This document shows, in pieces, positions 35,152 through 63,760 of a stretch of 64,000 nucleotides of DNA. The stretch spans positions 273,910,070 to 273,974,069 of the forward strand of contig NC_134397.1 in NCBI RefSeq assembly GCF_050003625.1, written 5' to 3'. Source of the DNA: Haematobia irritans. Lineage: Eukaryota > Arthropoda > Insecta > Diptera > Muscidae. Position 1 is the stretch's first letter, and each line of letters opens with the position of its first letter. Both the position numbers and the translations under genes were made by a program. The notes below the pieces were generated by a model. It worked only from the letters and a program-made list of their open reading frames with translations. It was not told the DNA's origin and made no database searches.

Positions 35152-35254
35152 CGCATGTCTTAGGAAGAAAGTCATTAACCCTAGACATACCTACGACCAT
35201 GTAATAAGTGGTGTATTTAAAGCAGTCACAGATTCGTTTTTTTTTTTGTATATT

Positions 35255-35990
35255 GATCCAGGTTTTTATAAACAAACCTACCCTCCTCCGATTTGGTGTC
35301 TTGAACTTTTAAAAGCCGTAGTTATATCCGATTTGCCAGGACCACAATCGAGAGGTATTTTATTATCAGAAATAGCTTTACCGATTATAGTGTTTATCGG
35401 TCAGTGTTTTAGTATAGCTTCCGATATGTACAGATATCCCTAATTGACTTCTTGGGCTTCTAGAAGTCGCAATTTTTATCCGATTTCCCAGAAAACTTAT
35501 TTAGAACATTTAGGAACACAAATAACTGTGTCGAATTGGTTCGTACCGGTCCATGTTTTGATATAGAGGCCATATAGACAGAACTTCCGATTTCAATTCT
35601 TCGGCTTTTCGAACGCACAGTTTTTATCCGATTTGCATGTGTGGTGAATGTTGTGCATATTAGTCCATCTTTTGGTATAGCCCCTATATAGACCGATCTC
35701 CTGATTTTACTTCTTGGGCTTCTAGAAACTACAATTTTTATCCGATTCGCCTTAAATTGGAAATCTGGAGGTATTTTAGGTCAATTAAGACCTGTATCAA
35801 TTTAATATTTATCGCTTCATTGTTTGGCAAAGCATCTATATAGAGAGAAGTTCACCACTGTGGTATCACAATGGACTGAACAGTTTAAGTGAGTCTGAAA
35901 CATCGGGATGCCACTATACGTAACCTAACATAACTTATCCATATAGACCAATCTGCCGATTTCACTCCTTGAGGGGAAAGAAGACAAAAC
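35255..35990 (-). repeat. Degraded family B element with a SINE fragment
   Basis: Inverted family B units recur (TTGGTGTCTTGAACTTTTAA near 35300, GACAGAACTTCCGATTTC near 35578, TATAGACCGATCTCCTGATT near 35690). Both ends are lost. A plus-strand SINE 3' fragment (GAAGTTCACCACTGTGGTAT to AACCTAACATAACTT) lies at about 35841-35930. Confidence 0.6.
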
Positions 35991-36221
35991 TAAAAGTATA
36001 TTTTCCACATTTAACTTCCCTTATTCATTCGAATAATGAGAGTAAACATCTATAGAATTTCGATTTCAAATCATTTTCGTGCAACCGCGAGATGTTTAAG
36101 ATTCATCTAAAACTCAAGGAAAAAGGGTTCTTATAAATACAGAGTCTGGCTTAGAACCTTCAAATTTAACTTAGGGAAGCGCATCATTTAAAACTATCTT
36201 TTTATGAACTTGAATCCATAA

Positions 36222-36270
36222 CTGTCTGTATGCAAGACGGGCAATCTAACCATTGAACCACAGTGGCAAT
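36222..36270 (-). mobile_element. SINE head remnant
   Basis: The minus strand reads GCCACTGTGGTTCAATGGTT and GCCCGTCTTGCATACAG, matching the tRNA-like head of the SINE. Confidence 0.5.
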
Positions 36271-36319
36271 TTCCGCTTACTATCCATCTCACCATCAGAT
36301 AATCAAGGTTGGCCTGTCA

Positions 36320-36800
36320 CAAACTGTGACTTTTGCGACATACATTTGCGACGGTATAATACGTATGTCGCAAAAGTCGTAAACCTACTGTAGAAAATCA
36401 AATTTTGAATAGAAGAAATCCTGAAAATTTTTTAATTTAGTTTGACAGCATTCGCTGTGAGTTTCTGCAGAAATTTGTGAAAGTTTTCCCATGGTCAAGC
36501 CTATTTTCTTAGGTGGTATCGAAATTCCCGTTGGTGAGTGTGCAAAATACCTTGGGGTTATATTGGAGAGGAGACTGAACTTAAAGCTAAGAAAGGACGA
36601 GAAAATCCACGGTTACCCTGTACTCGAGCCTTTGCACGTCTTGGATATCATCAAATTCGCTGCCTAGCTGCCGCGACTAAAGTAATTTCAGTTTGCGACT
36701 TTTGTTACTTTTTCTACATTTACGACGCGTATGTGACGTTTACGACGTTTACAACTTTGCGACAGTCGCAAACCTAAAATAGTTTGATACAGACTATCTC
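36320..36800 (+). mobile_element. LINE fragment, inverted partner of 12770-13450
   Basis: 36494-36590 encodes KPIFLGGIEIPVGECAKYLG then VILERRLNLKLRK, a reverse transcriptase end with no SINE inside. The RT frame then runs through KDEKIHGYPVLEP into a segment with repeated TTTGCGACTTTTG/ACGACGTTTACG. A TTGCGACATACATTTGCGAC hairpin-like piece lies upstream near 36335. Confidence 0.7.
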
Positions 36801-38433
36801 TGCAGATAATCCTAAGTTCATCGTATCGTAGTCGCAAAATTCCTCGATCTGGACTCTGGTAATCCAGGTTCCAGCACGGTACCTAATTGAGCGACTAATT
36901 GTGTGTGAACGTGAGTCCTTAAACGTCTTGAGTAAGTCACGCACAAGAATGACTTTTGATGAGCATCCACAAATATTGCGCGCAAATGTGCGTTATGCTC
37001 CTTCGTAAGTGAAATTGTACCTTAATTGGCAACACTCCACTAGAGATATTCTCAGAGACCATCCTAATAAACAGTCATGAACATTTTGTTATTTGTTCTC
37101 ATTTGGATCAACACCTTTTGGTGTCTTTGTCTTCTCACACTTGTGGATCTGCAATACACACTCAATGGCACCAGAAGTAGCAACAGCAGCAGAAGGAAGA
37201 AACAATCCATCCCAAACCGCGATGTCTGTCTATCTGCTGGAAAACAAACAGCCACAACAGCATGTTAGTATGTCTGATGCCCCTACATTATTTAGGGTAT
37301 ATGGGTGAATGGATGTGTGAGTGTGTGTGTGAGTACATATTTGTTTATTCACGACAATCTCATTTGGACACTGCAGGCAGCCACAAAGACCCCACACAGA
37401 TTCCATACGCACTCAAACACACACGAAACACTTCAATGCCAAGAGTTGCCTGGCTGGCAAAAATCAGGCAGTCAAGCAAGCCATCATCTTTAGTTTGTTG
37501 ATGGTGGTGGCGTTGCTCCAAAACATGCAAAGGTAAACATGCCATCACAGTTCTACTTTAGTGATGAACGGGAACAGTTTGAAGATACATTTTCACAAGT
37601 GTATAAGCAATCGATATAAAGACCACGACGGATTCGACTTCATTTAACGAGAATAAGTTCAAAATTTATGGACAAGAGATTGTTGAAATTTGATTTTATT
37701 AAGGCCTTCTTTATTACCTGCCATATGTCAGTCGTCTGGTTAATATAAAAGTGAAAACAAAAAAACAAAAAAAAAGAAAACTGCAGGACATGACCAAAAT
37801 TATCCACAAAGGGAAATCAAAAGCAATGTCCTTGAAAATGACCATAAAAATGGCTGTAAGACTAACGGAAACCGGATATTAAAGAAAACGGTTGTCCTAC
37901 GTGTTTGCTTTCCAAATGCAGTATTGGTAGCTCGTTGATATTTACCTCTGAAAGCGAGCGTGTGTGTGTGTGCCTATGAGTTAAAGTATTTGACAGTGCT
38001 GTGGTTGTTGTTTTTGTTAAAGATAACAACATGTTTATGTGCCTTATGTGTGACTTAGCAATTGTGTTAAACTGAGCAAGAGAAAAGAGGCAGTGAAAGT
38101 GTTCATCTGGAAAAAGAAAACTTGGCACTTGTTCCGCACAGTCAGTGCCAATGTAAACAATCAACAATGACAGCAACAAAAAACACACACGTGAAAACAA
38201 CATCAGAAACGTGAGTGCAACCACATAAAAAAACGAGAAAAAAAGAAAACAATGACGACCTTGTTTGGTTCCGGTCATAAAAAAAATAAATAAACGTAAA
38301 TAACTCAAAGACCCTAAAGTCAAAAATAATAACTCGAAAAGGATCAACAACAAAATCAAAAAAATATTGAATATGATCGGGAATATAAAATAGTTAAAAT
38401 CTATATCTCCAATAAACTCTCAATCATTCCACA
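36801..38433 (+). promoter_or_regulatory. Upstream region and 5' UTR of the AstA receptor gene
   Basis: Unique sequence with CA/GT-rich patches (GTGTGTGTGAGTAC near 37322; GTGTGTGTGTGCC near 37960) and AAAAACAAAAAAACAAA runs. Several overlapping open frames in different frames (37077-37548) reflect low complexity. The first base of the coding region is preceded by TTCCACA, a reasonable fly start context. The transcription start cannot be placed by eye. Confidence 0.3.
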
Positions 38434-55425
<16,992 letters not shown>

Positions 55426-56025
55426 GTAAGTTCATCCATGATGTAAGAGTGTTTCGACTTTGTTGAATGGGAATTCCCATGTACAGTAAAAGATTAAAAA
55501 TGGAATTTTCTTAGAAACTACTTGAAGGACAATAATCCTAAAGAAAATGCTTGACAAGATTCCAGCTACAACAACTTTGAGTTTCTTTCTTGCTAAGATT
55601 CACAGTTTAATAAACACTACGGTGATTTTGTTTGCCAAAATAAACAAGCTAAAATTCGTATAAATAATTTCTTTAAATTTCAAATGTAGATAAACAAGGT
55701 ATTAGAAAATTATTTTTTAAAACTAGGACATAAATACGGCTTTGGATTTAGGATTTGGAGTAGTTGTTGATTAGGATTTGGAGTCCATTGTTGATTACTG
55801 AACGAGCTTCATTATTTCCACACATCCAAATGAACACACACACATAGAAAAGAAATCGGTATTAAAGGAAAATTTTAAGTAAATTTTATTTAATTTTTTA
55901 AGATTTCCACAACTCGTTGTTGAAATGACGACTGACTTCTTAGTTTTTAACTACTATTTACGAAATTCTTCCCAAAAATCGTTGGCGACAAATCAATGCC
56001 ACCTTAACCACACTCAAAACAAGTA

Positions 56026-56958
56026 AAGGGTGATTTGTTAAGAGCTTGATAACTTTTTTTAAAAAAAAAACGCATAAAATTTGCAAAATCTCATCGGTTC
56101 TTTATTTGAAACGTTAGATTGGTCCATGACATTTACTTTTTGAAGATAATTTCATTTAAATGTTGACCGCGGCTGCGTCTTAGGTGGTCCATTCGGAAAG
56201 TCCAATTTTGGGCAACTTTTTCGAGCATTTCGACCGGAATAGCCCGAATTTCTTCGGAAATGTTGTCTTCCAAAGCTGGAATAGTTGCTGGCTTATTTCT
56301 GTAGACTTTAGACTTGACGTAGCCCCACAAAAAATAGTCTAAAGGCGTCAAATCGCATGATCTTGGTGGCCAACTTACCGGTCCATTTCTTGAGATGAAT
56401 TGTTCTCCGAAGTTTTCCCTCAAAATGGCCATAGAATCGCGAGCTGTGTGGCATGTAGCGCCATCTTGTTGAAACCACATGTCAACCAAGTTCAGTTCTT
56501 CCATTTTTGGCAACAAAAAGTTTGTTAGCATCGAACGATAGCGATCGCCATTCACCGTAACGTTGCGTCCAACAGCATCTTTGAAAAAATACGGTCCAAT
56601 GATTCCACCAGCGTACAAACCACACCAAACAGTGCATTTTTCGGGATGCATGGGCAGTTCTTGAACGGCTTCTGGTTGCTCTTCACTCCAAATGCGGCAA
56701 TTTTGCTTATTTACGTAGCCATTCAACCAGAAATGAGCCTCATCGCTGAACAAAATTTGTCGATAAAAAAGCGGATTTTCTGCCAACTTTTCTAGGGCCC
56801 ATTCACTGAAAATTCGACGTTGTGGCAGATCGTAAGTCTATTCATGATGAAATGTCAAAGCATACTGAGCATCTTTCTCTTTGACACCATGTCTGAAATC
56901 CCACGTGATCTGTCAAATACTAATGCATGAAAATCCTAACCTCAAAAGAATCACCCTT
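56026..56958 (-). mobile_element. mariner-like element (DD41D), second internally deleted copy
   Basis: AAGGGTGATT...AATCACCCTT termini with TA on each side (56024-56025 and 56959-56960). Only about ten differences from 14906-15840 were seen, apart from the deletion junction. It abuts the 5' end of a family B element. Confidence 0.85.
56133..56786 (-). pseudogene. mariner transposase fragment without start region
   Basis: The frame holds the same catalytic Asp residues (SDEAHF, FQQDGATCH, LTPLDYFLWG) as 15014-15727. At the junction TGTGGCAGATCGTAAGTC replaces TGTGGCTCGTTAGTAAGTC, one base shorter, so the ATG leader is out of frame here. The 217-residue reading depends on a non-native internal start. 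DNA-binding region absent. Confidence 0.75.
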
Positions 56959-56960
56959 TA

Positions 56961-58217
56961 TATACAGCAGTAAGTTCGGCCGGGCCGAATCTTAAATTTC
57001 AGGAGGGCTTGAGGACACTTCCCGAAGATAAATTTAATGATTTCACCTATGAGGACTATATCAGATTCTGCATTTATAAGAAACATTTTTGTTTGAGGAA
57101 TCATTAACATCTCTTGTAAGTGTGCAAGAAAATTATAAAATAACGTCTTGATTTGAAATCTTAAATCTGTAGATTTTCACCCGAGAAGTAAAATCTGGAA
57201 ATTTTACATTGAGTTTCAAGCAATTGTCATGATCAGTGCGCCTTCTATACCCTCAAGAAGTGAAGTCGGTCTGTATGGAGGCATTACCAAGTCGACCGAT
57301 AAAAACTTAATCCGATACACGTTTTTGTGAGCCTAAAATATGAGAATATTTACAATTTCAGGCAAATCGGATAAAAACTACGGTTTCTAGAAACCCAAGG
57401 AGTTAAATCGGGAGATCGTTGTTATGGGGGCTATACTAAAATATGGACCGATACTCACCATTTTCGGCACACCTCTTTATGGTCCTAAAATACCTCTAGA
57501 TTTCCAATTTCAGACAAATTGGATAAAAACTACGGTTTCTATAAGCCCAAGACCCCAAATCGGGAGGTCGTTTTATATGGGGACCATACCAAAACATAGA
57601 CCGATACTCACAATTTGTGGCACGGGTATTTTGCCCTACAATACCTCTAGATTTCCAATTTCAGGTAAATTGAATAAAAACTGCGGTTTCTATAAGCCCA
57701 AGAAGTAAAATCGGGAGATCGGTCTATATGGGGGCTATACCAAGACATGGACCGATACTCACCATTTTTGGCACACCTCTTTATGGTCATAAAATACCTC
57801 TAGATTCAAAATTTCAGGCAAATTGGATAAAAACTACCATTTCTATAAGTCCAAGACCCCAAATCGGTAGGTCGATTTATATTGGGACTATATCAAAACC
57901 TGGACCGATATAGCCCATCTTCGAACTTGACCTGCCTGCAGACAAAAGACGAGTTTGTGCAAAATTTCAGCACGATTGCTTCATTATTGAAGACTGTAGC
58001 GTGATTACAACAGACAGACAGACAGCCAGACAGACAGACGGACATCGATATATCGTCTTAGAATTTCTCTCTGATCAAGAATATATAGGTTAGGTTAGGT
58101 TATGTGGCAGCCCGATGTATCAGGCTCACTTAGACTATTCTGTCCATTGTGATACCACAGTGGTGAAGAATATATATACTTTATATAGTCGGAAATCGAT
58201 ATTTCGATGTGTTATAA
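56961..58217 (+). repeat. Family B element, 3' end truncated
   Basis: The 5' end ACAGCAGTAAGTTCGGCCGG and GCCGAATCTTAAATTTCAGG lacks the CCCACCACCATG part. Units with TATGGGGGCTATACTAAAAT near 57424 and 57728 follow, then GACAGACAGACAGCCAGACA near 58012. It stops after ATTTCGATGTGTTATAAAAA. Confidence 0.8.
58088..58165 (-). mobile_element. 78-bp SINE 3' end insertion
   Basis: GGTTAGGTTAGGTTATGTGG to ATACCACAGTGGTG lies inside family B, flanked by AAGAATATATA on both sides (58077-58087 and 58166-58176). Confidence 0.85.
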
Positions 58218-58330
58218 AAAAGTTTACTTGGATCCAAAGATGTTGACCTTCCCTTAAGGATTTTGGTATTGATTCCGAGCCAAAGATGCAGCCTCTTTAA
58301 AATAAAGACATTTTTAACGGACCTCCCTGG
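58218..58330 (+). repeat. Family D fragment
   Basis: GGATCCAAAGATGTTGACCT and GGTATTGATTCCGAGCCAAA match the family D left part. Confidence 0.5.
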
Positions 58331-59649
58331 CTTTAAATCTAGGGTCAAATAAATTAAAATTGGACACAGATCTCATTCATCGAGTATTTATTTTCACCCA
58401 GAAAAAAGTGTCTTCGAAACTAAAGGAAAAAATGTTCATCAATTTAGTTTAGCCATTTTATTTCCACTCAGTTAATATTTTGTGTGAAATAATAAAATTT
58501 ACTTGTTTCAGAAAAAAAATCCTAAACTGAAAGCAGTTAGGAATAGTTCATAAACTAGAATAGGGCATGGAATTTTACTAATACTGTTTTCTTCGCTGGG
58601 TATAAGAATTTACTACTGAACAAGAAAATTTTATTCACTGATAACAAAGATAAACAAAAACCGAACTAAAACCAAGTTTCCTCAAATTTAGTAAGATTTC
58701 TTATAAAATGATAATTCTGACTTCCTTTATTATAGAAAGCTTATCATACATACGAATAACACTTGGCATAGAAAAATATTTTAGTTCATTCGTACTAAGA
58801 AGTATTCAATCCTTTCAAAACTTAAGGAAACACACTTGTTAGAATATAGGAAAATTTCCTACATTTCTTTTATCTACCTGTAATCGATACCTGTCTTTGA
58901 TGTAATCGATATGTTTGCGCGTGGGTTGTTTTTTTAGTTGGAATCGCGTTGTTATGGTATACGGAAAGATTGTTAAAAAATAATATAGTAAAATAATATT
59001 ATAAAAAACAAATAAAATATAGAAAATATTTGTTATTTTAAATTAGTGAGAAATATGTTCGTTTTTTGAAAATTGGTTTATAAAAAAAAAAACACCAACA
59101 GAATAACAACCCCTTCATTCAACTTCATTTTGGAATCTTCAATTAACAGGTAATATTCAGTGACGCTAACCTTTTGTGAAAAAATTGGTTTTGGTTTTTT
59201 TTGTTTATATTTGTAGGTATTGAAATTGTAGAAGGTGGACAAAATTGCTAGGCAGCAAATTATTCAAAGTGAAAGGTACTACAAGAAGAAAAAATAATAA
59301 TAATTAATATTTCAAGGCCAGTCGATGCTGTTGATTCTAAATAAATATATTTAATATATTAATAAAACATGTCTTTTATTGAAGAAAAAATTGCTTATAT
59401 AAATACATAAAATTGTATTTAAAAACGAAGGTAAGCAGATCTAACTTTGAAGTAAAAGGTTTACCACAAATATGTAAGATTTGTCCAAATGAATGAAAAA
59501 AAGTTCAATAAAATCATTCCATATATGAATTCAATTCAGTTGAATTTTTTCATTCTGTAGTATAGTGGTACATAAATATAGGAAAATGTTAATTATATTA
59601 CATGTTAGCCTGATACCGAAACAGGCAATTGACGTCCAAATGCATTATA
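58331..59649. other. AT-rich stretch left of the palindrome
   Basis: No exon of the AstA receptor (TM7 with an NPxxY-type motif) was found here or up to 64000, and nothing else was recognised. Confidence 0.4.
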
Positions 59650-59678
59650 TCTAATTATACAATTATTATTCGAGCTTT

Positions 59679-59855
59679 ATGGACAGATATAGATTAAGGA
59701 ACATGGTTAATAGAGCCATTGAAAAGAAAACGCCAGATACAAATCTATACACGCCTGGACTGTACATGTTTCGGTTCGGGCGAATGAACCTTTCCACAGC
59801 CTTTAGTATAGATCTGGCTGGGAGAGATAACTCAATTTTGGGCCCTTTATGCTAA
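59679..59855 (+). other. 58-codon ORF in the left palindrome arm
   Basis: ATG to TAA encodes MDRYRLRNMVNRAIEKKTPD and, further on, NLYTPGLYMFRFGRMNLSTA. The composition is protein-like (mixed polar and hydrophobic, no low complexity). I do not recognise the family; a loose resemblance to insect receptor C-termini is too weak to name. The only difference between the arms is in this frame and is synonymous (AAG/AAA, Lys). It could be a captured exon of the gene the hairpin came from. Confidence 0.3.
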
Positions 59856-60436
59856 CTCCTTATGGAGAAAACATTTGGGAAATTTCCTCTTACAAATTGA
59901 ATCATCTTTTCTCCCACTGTACATCATCTTTTCATATAACTTACAAGTCCCTTAATCTTATTTTTATTTCGTTTTGTTACATAGTAATGCAACAACACGA
60001 AATTTATTTTTAGAAAGCTTATTTGTTAGAATTCACCTAAGTGGTGAACAGTCGAACAATGCTTATTGTTTCTACAGTCAACTACAACATATGACAATTA
60101 ATAAGCAACGATGAGCCCGTCGTAAAACTAGGAAAAACACGACTAATGTACGTGTTAGAATTGTTGTTGTTTCCTGGAAACCAGTTTCTGTTAATTGTCA
60201 TATGTTGTAGTTGACTGTAGAAACAATAAGCATTGTTCGACTGTTCACCACTTAGGTGAATTCTAACAAATAAGCTTTCTAAAAATAAATTTCGTGTTGT
60301 TGCATTACTATGTAACAAAACGAAATAAAAATAAGATTAAGGGACTTGTAAGTTATATGAAAAGATGATGTACAGTGGGAGAAAAGATGATTCAATTTGT
60401 AAGAGGAAATTTCCCAAATGTTTTCTCCATAAGGAG

Positions 60437-60613
60437 TTAGCATAAAGGGCCCAAAATTGAGTTATCTCTCCCAGCCAGATCTATACTAAAGGCTGTGGAA
60501 AGGTTCATTCGCCCGAACCGAAACATGTACAGTCCAGGCGTGTATAGATTTGTATCTGGCGTTTTTTTTTCAATGGCTCTATTAACCATGTTCCTTAATC
60601 TATATCTGTCCAT
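60437..60613 (-). other. Mirror copy of the palindrome-arm ORF
   Basis: The reverse complement of 59679-59855 in the right arm encodes the same 58 residues. A longer minus-strand open frame at 60082-60318 in the same arm looks like chance. Confidence 0.3.
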
Positions 60614-60649
60614 AAAGCTCGAATAATAATTGTATAATTAGAAAATGTT

Positions 60650-61470
60650 AACTATTATACGGAATGCATTCTACCTAATTTCTACGAAAATCACATCATT
60701 CAAACAAATAAAAATGTCTTTGGCGCTATACGAAGTTCAACTTTCTTCACAATGAGTTCATTTTAACTTAAAGAGGGGGTCACTTTTTTCTGGGTGTTCT
60801 TTTTGCGATTTCTTAATAAAGGTATTTATGCACAAACAAATTCCAATTTCAAAATCAAAATTACGCCAGGTATCTCAAAGTAAAAACAGTTTTTTTAATG
60901 CTAAAAATAATTTAAACCAAAGATGCAAATCCTTAAAATAAGTCTTAGCCTATATTTGAAGCGTCTTTATCTTAGTTGAGTTAAAGACGATTTCTTTAAA
61001 TTAAAAATGCTTTTCTTTATTTTAAGGAAAATTTGCCTTTCTTCATAGATCTACAAATTTAGCAGAGTTACGCAAAATTTCAAGATTTGTGTCCTAAATT
61101 TAATGAAAAAATTTTTGAAGCAAGGATTATAAATTTTCTTTTAATTAAAATGTCATTGTTTTAAAGAATTTTGTCCTTAGAATTGTGTAAATTTTGAGTT
61201 CTAAAATTTAAGTTCCCTATTAGGTCAATATTTTTTTTTTCAGTCAATTAATAAAGCTGTTCACATAAAAACAAATGCCAGTTTAAAAATCCAAATTATA
61301 ACAGATACTTCAAAGTAAAAAATGTTTTCTCAATCCCAAGAAAAATATAAACCAAACTCTGTGTTGGTTGTTTTTATCTTAAATCTAAAGATTCAGTAGT
61401 TCAGTTAATTTAAGGACGATTTCTTTAAATGAAACATGGGTTTCTTTACTTTAAGGAAAATTTGCCTGAG
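60650..61470 (+). repeat. Dispersed direct duplication of about 220 bp
   Basis: 60850-61040 and 61290-61470 share TCAAAGTAAAAA, TTAAAGACGATTTCTTTAAA/TTAAGGACGATTTCTTTAAA and TTAAGGAAAATTTGCCT in the same order. No coding sequence was seen. Confidence 0.5.
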
Positions 61471-61907
61471 GCTCCATTATTTCCGATTTTCCACTAATAG
61501 ATTTCCATGTAATCGCTGCGTTTTCAAAAAAATCCATAGGTTGTAGGTAATTAAAAATCGGCCTGACAAACTTTTGGTCGAATTACATGAACAAAATATC
61601 GTTGTAAACACAAAGAAGGTGTTTGCACTCATAGTTAGATGATTCGACTTTAAAATGGTAAAATTTCATTGGCATTCATTTATTCATTAATCACTGGTTT
61701 AGTATCAGTCTAACAGGACAAATTGTTTTTAATAAATATCACAATCCTTCAATATATATTAATTAAATTTTAAATTGTATCAATTCTTGTACCTTGACTA
61801 ACAAAACCTACACTGAAAAAAAATGTTTATATGTAATATGAAAAAGTGATTTGCGTAATCAATATACCTTTACTCGCATATTTGCTTCGAAATCAATTCT
61901 AAAATAA

Positions 61908-63741
61908 TACTAGTAAGGAAAGTCTAAAGTCGGGCGGTGCCGACTATATTATACCCTGCACCACACTGAAAAAAATCATACTCGGTTCCAAAGATTTTGT
62001 CTTTACTTTAAAAAATTTGGTATTGATTCCGAGCCAAAGAAGGGAGAATACATGTAAGCATACTTTTAAGACACAATTCTCTTTTAAATTTAGGTTTTGT
62101 GTACTTGCTCCTAGGAAGCAAATTTTAATTTTTCGCTTTCTCAGCTTTTTTTCTTCATATGCTATCAAAGTCCTTTAAAAACGAGTTAATGGCAACTTTA
62201 TTTTCCATTTTTAGGACTCGACTTCCAGTAGAAATTTTGCTATGTTTGAAGTAAAAAACTTCTTTAAAATAAAGTTTTGAAAAACATGTCCTATATTTGA
62301 ACGATTTTTTGCTTTGTAGTCAAGATGCAAAAAGACAACAAATTTAAAGACAATTTCATTAAATTTAAAGAATTTTTCTGAATTATTAAAGTCATGTTGA
62401 CCTTAACCTATAAATTTTTTCTTTCATGTTAAGATACCCATTTTTAAGTCAAATCACTTAATTATAAGGACAATACGACTTCATTGAAAAGTTTATCGAC
62501 TTTTGGACAAGGAAAATAACTTTATTTTAGAGAAATGCGTCGTCTATGCTAAGCCAAATTTGTATTCGTATTTTAAAGACATGAAATCTTTGACCTCACG
62601 ACAATATTTTTTTCAGTGCACTTTGTAGATCTAAATTTCCGATACCATATCACATCCGTCAAATGTATTGGGGGCTATATATAAAAGTTTGTCCCAAATA
62701 CATATATTTAAATATCACTCGATCTGGAAGAATTTGATAGACTTATACAAAATCTATAGACTCAAAATTTAAGTCGGCTAATACACTAAGGTGGAACACA
62801 ATGTTAGTAAAAAATAAATATGGGAAACGTTTAAATTTGAAGCAATTTTAAGGAAACTCCGAAAAAGTTTATTTATGATTTATCGATCGATATATATGTA
62901 TTAGAAGTTTAGGAAAATTAGAGTCATTTTTACAACCTTTCGACTAAGCAGTGGCGATTTTACAAGGAAAATGTTGGTATTTTGACCATTTTTGTCGAAA
63001 TCAGAAAAACATATATATGGGAGCTATATCTAAATCTGAACCGATTTCAACCAAATTTGGCACGCTTAGCTACAATGCTAATTCTACTCCCTGTGCAAAA
63101 TTTCAACTAAATCGGAGCAAAAAATTGGCCTCTGTGGTCATATGAGTGTAAATCGGGCGAAAGCTATGTATGGAAGCTATATCTAAATCTGAACCGATTT
63201 CAACCAATTTTAGCACGCATTCTACTCCCTGTGCAAAATTTCAACCAAATTGGGGTAAAACTCTGGCTTCTGGGACCGTATTAGTCCATATCGGGCGAAA
63301 GATATATATGGAAACTATATCTAAATCTGAACCGATTTCAATAAAATTTGGCACACTTGACTATAGCACTAATAGTTCTTCTTGTGCAAAATTTTAAGCA
63401 AATTAGGGTAAAACTCTGGCTTCTGGGGCCATATAAGTCCATATCGCGCGAAATATATATGGGAGCTATATCTAAATCTGAACCGGTTTGAACCAAAATC
63501 AATAGGGATCTATTCTGAGCCAAAACACATACTTGTGCCAAATTTGAAGTTGATTGGACTAAAACTGCGACCTAGACTTTGATTACAAAAATGTGTTCTC
63601 GGACAGACGGACATCGCTATATCGACTCAAGAGCCCACCCTGAGCATTTTTGCCAAAGACACCATGTGTCTATCTCGTCTCCTTCTGGATGTTGCAAACA
63701 TATGCACTAACTTATAATACCCTGTTCCACAGGGTATAATA
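61908..63741 (+). repeat. Family A element with a nested family D MITE
   Basis: 5' end TAGTAAGGAAAGTCTAAAGT and CGGGCGGTGCCGAC (a G-to-T change in the GC box). 3' end ATACCCTGTTCCACAGGGTA. Units lie at 63000-63520. Outside the insertion it aligns with 32275-33472 almost throughout. Confidence 0.85.
61965..62617. mobile_element. Family D MITE, 653 bp, nested in family A
   Basis: It begins ACTGAAAAAAATCATACTCG and ends ACAATATTTTTTTCAGT. Removing it restores CTGCACCAC...TTTGTAGATCTAAATT of the uninterrupted family A copy at 32320. This is the clearest definition of the family D ends in the window. Confidence 0.8.
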
Positions 63742-63760
63742 AAAATAAAGACAATATCAC

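Larger units (their letters stand above)
59650..60642. repeat. Near-perfect 452-bp inverted repeat with 89-bp spacer
   Basis: The left arm 59650-60101 and right arm 60191-60642 are reverse complements. Checked base by base there is one mismatch (G at 59726, T at 60566) and no indel, about 99.8 percent identity. In an RNA hairpin even this pair would be a G-U wobble. Spacer 60102-60190. No transposon termini or target duplication are evident at the outer ends, though short direct similarities flank it (GAAAATGTTAATTATATTAC at 59582 and GAAAATGTTAACTATTATAC at 60641; AATGCATT near 59640 and 60663). Confidence 0.95.

Noticed and set aside
37077..37548. Several overlapping open frames upstream of the AstA receptor, one with a signal-peptide-like start
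   Set aside because: Plus and minus frames overlap over the same CA-rich sequence and none shows a family motif. It is more likely 5' UTR or promoter sequence.
37862..38359. 165-codon minus-strand frame rich in Leu and Phe
   Set aside because: It is the complement of an A-rich leader just upstream of the AstA receptor start. The Leu/Phe content comes from poly-A runs.
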